Shown here: piece by piece, positions 52,108-53,299 of the stretch
Layout of the letters: the number at the start of each line of letters is the position of its first letter
Position numbering within the stretch: the stretch's first letter is position 1
Source: an uncultured Eubacterium sp.
Lineage (GTDB): Bacteria > Bacillota > Clostridia > Lachnospirales > Lachnospiraceae
NCBI GenBank assembly: GCA_910577225.1
Contig: CAJTMV010000030.1
Coordinates: forward strand, 1 to 53,299
Length of the DNA: 53,299 bases
Direction of reading: 5' to 3'
The notes under the pieces: generated by a model
Told to the model about the DNA's origin: nothing
Seen by the model: only the letters and a program-made list of their open reading frames with translations
The model's database searches: none
Program-made: the position numbers and the translations under genes

Positions 52108-52986
52108 CTATGCATTCGATCTACGGTTCATAAAAAACTGTATACTGGAAAATACCATAATAATCAGCCCGAGCAGCACTGCCATCGCAGCCGACATGCC
52201 CGCTGTCGATATCCCGGTGCCAAACGCATTCTGCTGAATATACATCATCAGCACTCTGGTAGAATTGTTCGGGCCGCCGCCGGTCAGCATCAGCGGCTGT
52301 CCATAAATATTAAACTGTGAAATCGTTGTCATTACTGTCGTAAACAACAGCTGTGAACGGATATTCGGCAGTATAATTTTAAAAAACCGGGCGACATTCC
52401 CCGCTCCGTCCAGCTGCGCCGCTTCCAGCTGCTCTTTTGGAACCGCATTTAACGCCGCCACATAAATAATCATATTGCCGCCGGCGCCCCACCAGAGCGT
52501 AACGACTACAATCGCAATCCACGCCCACGGCTGCGTCGCCGTCAGATTCACATCCAGTCCGAACCACTCCTGAAACGGTCCGTAAGATAAGCTCAGCTGA
52601 AATCCCCAGATAATCATTACTGCCGAAATTGCAAACAGCGTCGGCAGATAGATAAGCGACTGATAAAACTTGTGCATCATCGGCCTTGCAGAAAGCATGA
52701 CCGCCAAAAACAAAGGTACAATAATACACAGAGGTACTTCCATTGCTACAAACAACAGCGTGTTTCTGACTCCGTTGAAAAACTGTTCGTGATAGATCGA
52801 TTCCGTATCCGTTAAAATCGTCTTAAAATTGTCAAGACCTACAAATACGGGCGTGCTATATAAATCCCAGTCGGTAAATGCAACGTAGACGCCAAATATG
52901 GCAGGAGCCAGAAAAAATATCAGAAATAATATCAGATGAGGCCCAATAAACAACCCCGGCCAGAAATTGATCTTCTTATGCTTCAT
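52108..52986 (-). CDS. Sugar ABC permease, MalF type (CUT1)
   Basis: A 292-aa permease with six transmembrane helices (FIGPHLILFLIFFLAPAIFGVYVAF first) and the EAA loop LEAAQLDGAGNVARFFKIILPNIRSQL. It follows the SBP gene at a distance of 153 bp that contains a stem-loop. TAGGAGAG precedes the start. It is part of the third CUT1 system in this window. Confidence 0.95.
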   Translation of the reverse strand: MKHKKINFWPGLFIGPHLILFLIFFLAPAIFGVYVAFTDWDLYSTPVFVGLDNFKTILTDTESIYHEQFFNGVRNTLLFVAMEVPLCIIVPLFLAVMLSARPMMHKFYQSLIYLPTLFAISAVMIIWGFQLSLSYGPFQEWFGLDVNLTATQPWAWIAIVVVTLWWGAGGNMIIYVAALNAVPKEQLEAAQLDGAGNVARFFKIILPNIRSQLLFTTVMTTISQFNIYGQPLMLTGGGPNNSTRVLMMYIQQNAFGTGISTAGMSAAMAVLLGLIIMVFSSIQFFMNRRSNA

Positions 52987-53012
52987 ACTCTCTCTCCTAT
53001 GCTAAAACCACA

Positions 53013-53054
53013 CAATGCGTTATAGTCCTGCCGCAGCTGTCCCATAACGCATTG
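53013..53054 (-). other. Stem-loop between SBP and permease genes (third ABC system)
   Basis: Perfect 11-base inverted repeat CAATGCGTTAT ... ATAACGCATTG with a 20-nt loop in the SBP-permease gap and no T-run. It has the same placement as the stem-loop at 9465-9517, which argues for a common role in dosing SBP above permease. Confidence 0.6.
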
Positions 53055-53139
53055 CCAGAGTCCTGTAACAGGTCAGACACCCTCCCCGTTACGCATACCG
53101 CTATATCCTTTCCTTCTCTTTGAATCCCTGAATCTTTGA

Positions 53140-53247
53140 TTACTTCATCTTTTCGTTCACAATTTTCTGAATCTCTTCAAATGTCTGTGCAATATCTGCT
53201 TTTCCTGTAATCATATCCCATGCGCGTGCGTCGTATTCATTAAATAC
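53140..53247 (-). pseudogene. 3' fragment of a sugar ABC substrate-binding protein gene, interrupted
   Basis: The last 35 codons and TAA stop of an SBP: NEYDARAWDMITGKADIAQT then FEEIQKIVNEKMK, a typical CUT1 binding-protein ending. Its position before the MalF/MalG genes supports this. Just upstream the same frame meets a TGA (53250-53248), and the rest of the window no longer reads as SBP. The gene appears broken by an insertion near its 3' end, or the sequence here is a misjoin. Confidence 0.7.
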
Positions 53248-53299
53248 TCAACTTTCCCACCAGCAAAACTGGGTTAAACGCTTGAATTTACAAGCAAAA
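53248..53299. mobile_element. Possible end of an inserted element
   Basis: About 50 bp of sequence unlike the adjoining SBP frame. It contains the palindromes CCAGCAAAACTGG and GCTTGAATTTACAAGC close to the junction, as transposon ends often do. The transposase, if any, lies outside the window, so the family cannot be named. Confidence 0.35.

Overview
The window looks like chromosomal DNA of a gut-type Firmicute, most likely a Lachnospiraceae-grade clostridium. The reasons are moderate GC with AT-rich intergenic DNA, strong AGGAGG-type ribosome binding sites with some GTG/TTG starts, binding-protein-dependent sugar transporters without a dedicated ATPase gene, two GH94 phosphorylases, a GH3 enzyme with the reversed domain order known from rumen clostridia, and a flagellin. 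No rRNA, tRNA, phage module or CRISPR array was seen. Much of the window is minus-strand carbohydrate operons with regulators facing the other way.

Layout. (1) 74-3116: a GntR/YtrA-type repressor gene with promoter and operator, followed by an ABC ATPase and two paralogous membrane proteins. A 37-bp tandem repeat lies inside the operon. (2) 3128-17502: a beta-disaccharide phosphorolysis cluster with a GH94 phosphorylase, lipoprotein SBP, two permeases, an inverted-order GH3 and an AAA-ATPase/PD-(D/E)xK protein. An AraC-type regulator and a second, 900-aa GH94 enzyme follow. The three transcription-unit promoters share a -35-overlapping motif (AwTyTGAyATTTTT) and an 18-bp spacer, so they look like one regulon. 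(3) 17590-19500: a TSCPD protein, a GNAT acetyltransferase and a MITE-like element with 25-bp terminal inverted repeats. (4) 19521-25611: a GrpE-like / Hsp70 / J-domain-SEC-C triad whose J domain lacks a normal HPD, a ferritin-like protein behind a hairpin that covers its ribosome binding site, and a split ThrE-type exporter. (5) 25635-28656: a flagellin with an inserted HExxH zinc-protease domain (flagellinolysin architecture), a zinc-ribbon protein and a DUF6483-type protein.

(6) 28780-44101: a ~15-kb minus-strand operon that reads as an N-glycan pathway. It encodes an LplABC-type oligosaccharide importer, a GH130 Man-beta-1,4-GlcNAc-type phosphorylase, an uncharacterised GH42-like protein, a GH38 alpha-mannosidase, a surface GH85 endo-beta-N-acetylglucosaminidase lipoprotein, a ROK sugar kinase and mannose-6-phosphate isomerase, with a divergent LacI regulator. 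The inferred flow is: GH85 cuts glycans off glycoproteins outside, the ABC system imports them, GH38 (and perhaps the unknown enzyme) trims mannose, GH130 phosphorolyses the Man-GlcNAc core, and the kinase and isomerase feed glycolysis. (7) 45203-47820: a TetR regulator and a drug-type ABC exporter, each with an ACATAC-N9-GTATGT operator. (8) 47874-53299: a third sugar operon (GH43 lipoprotein, GH2, two permeases and the last 35 codons of an SBP). The SBP frame breaks at about 53248, where foreign-looking sequence with small palindromes runs to the window edge.

The best leads for something new are the atypical Hsp70 triad, the GH42-like protein in the N-glycan operon, the protease flagellin outside any visible flagellar cluster, the AAA-nuclease protein embedded in a sugar operon, and the shared AraC-type promoter architecture.
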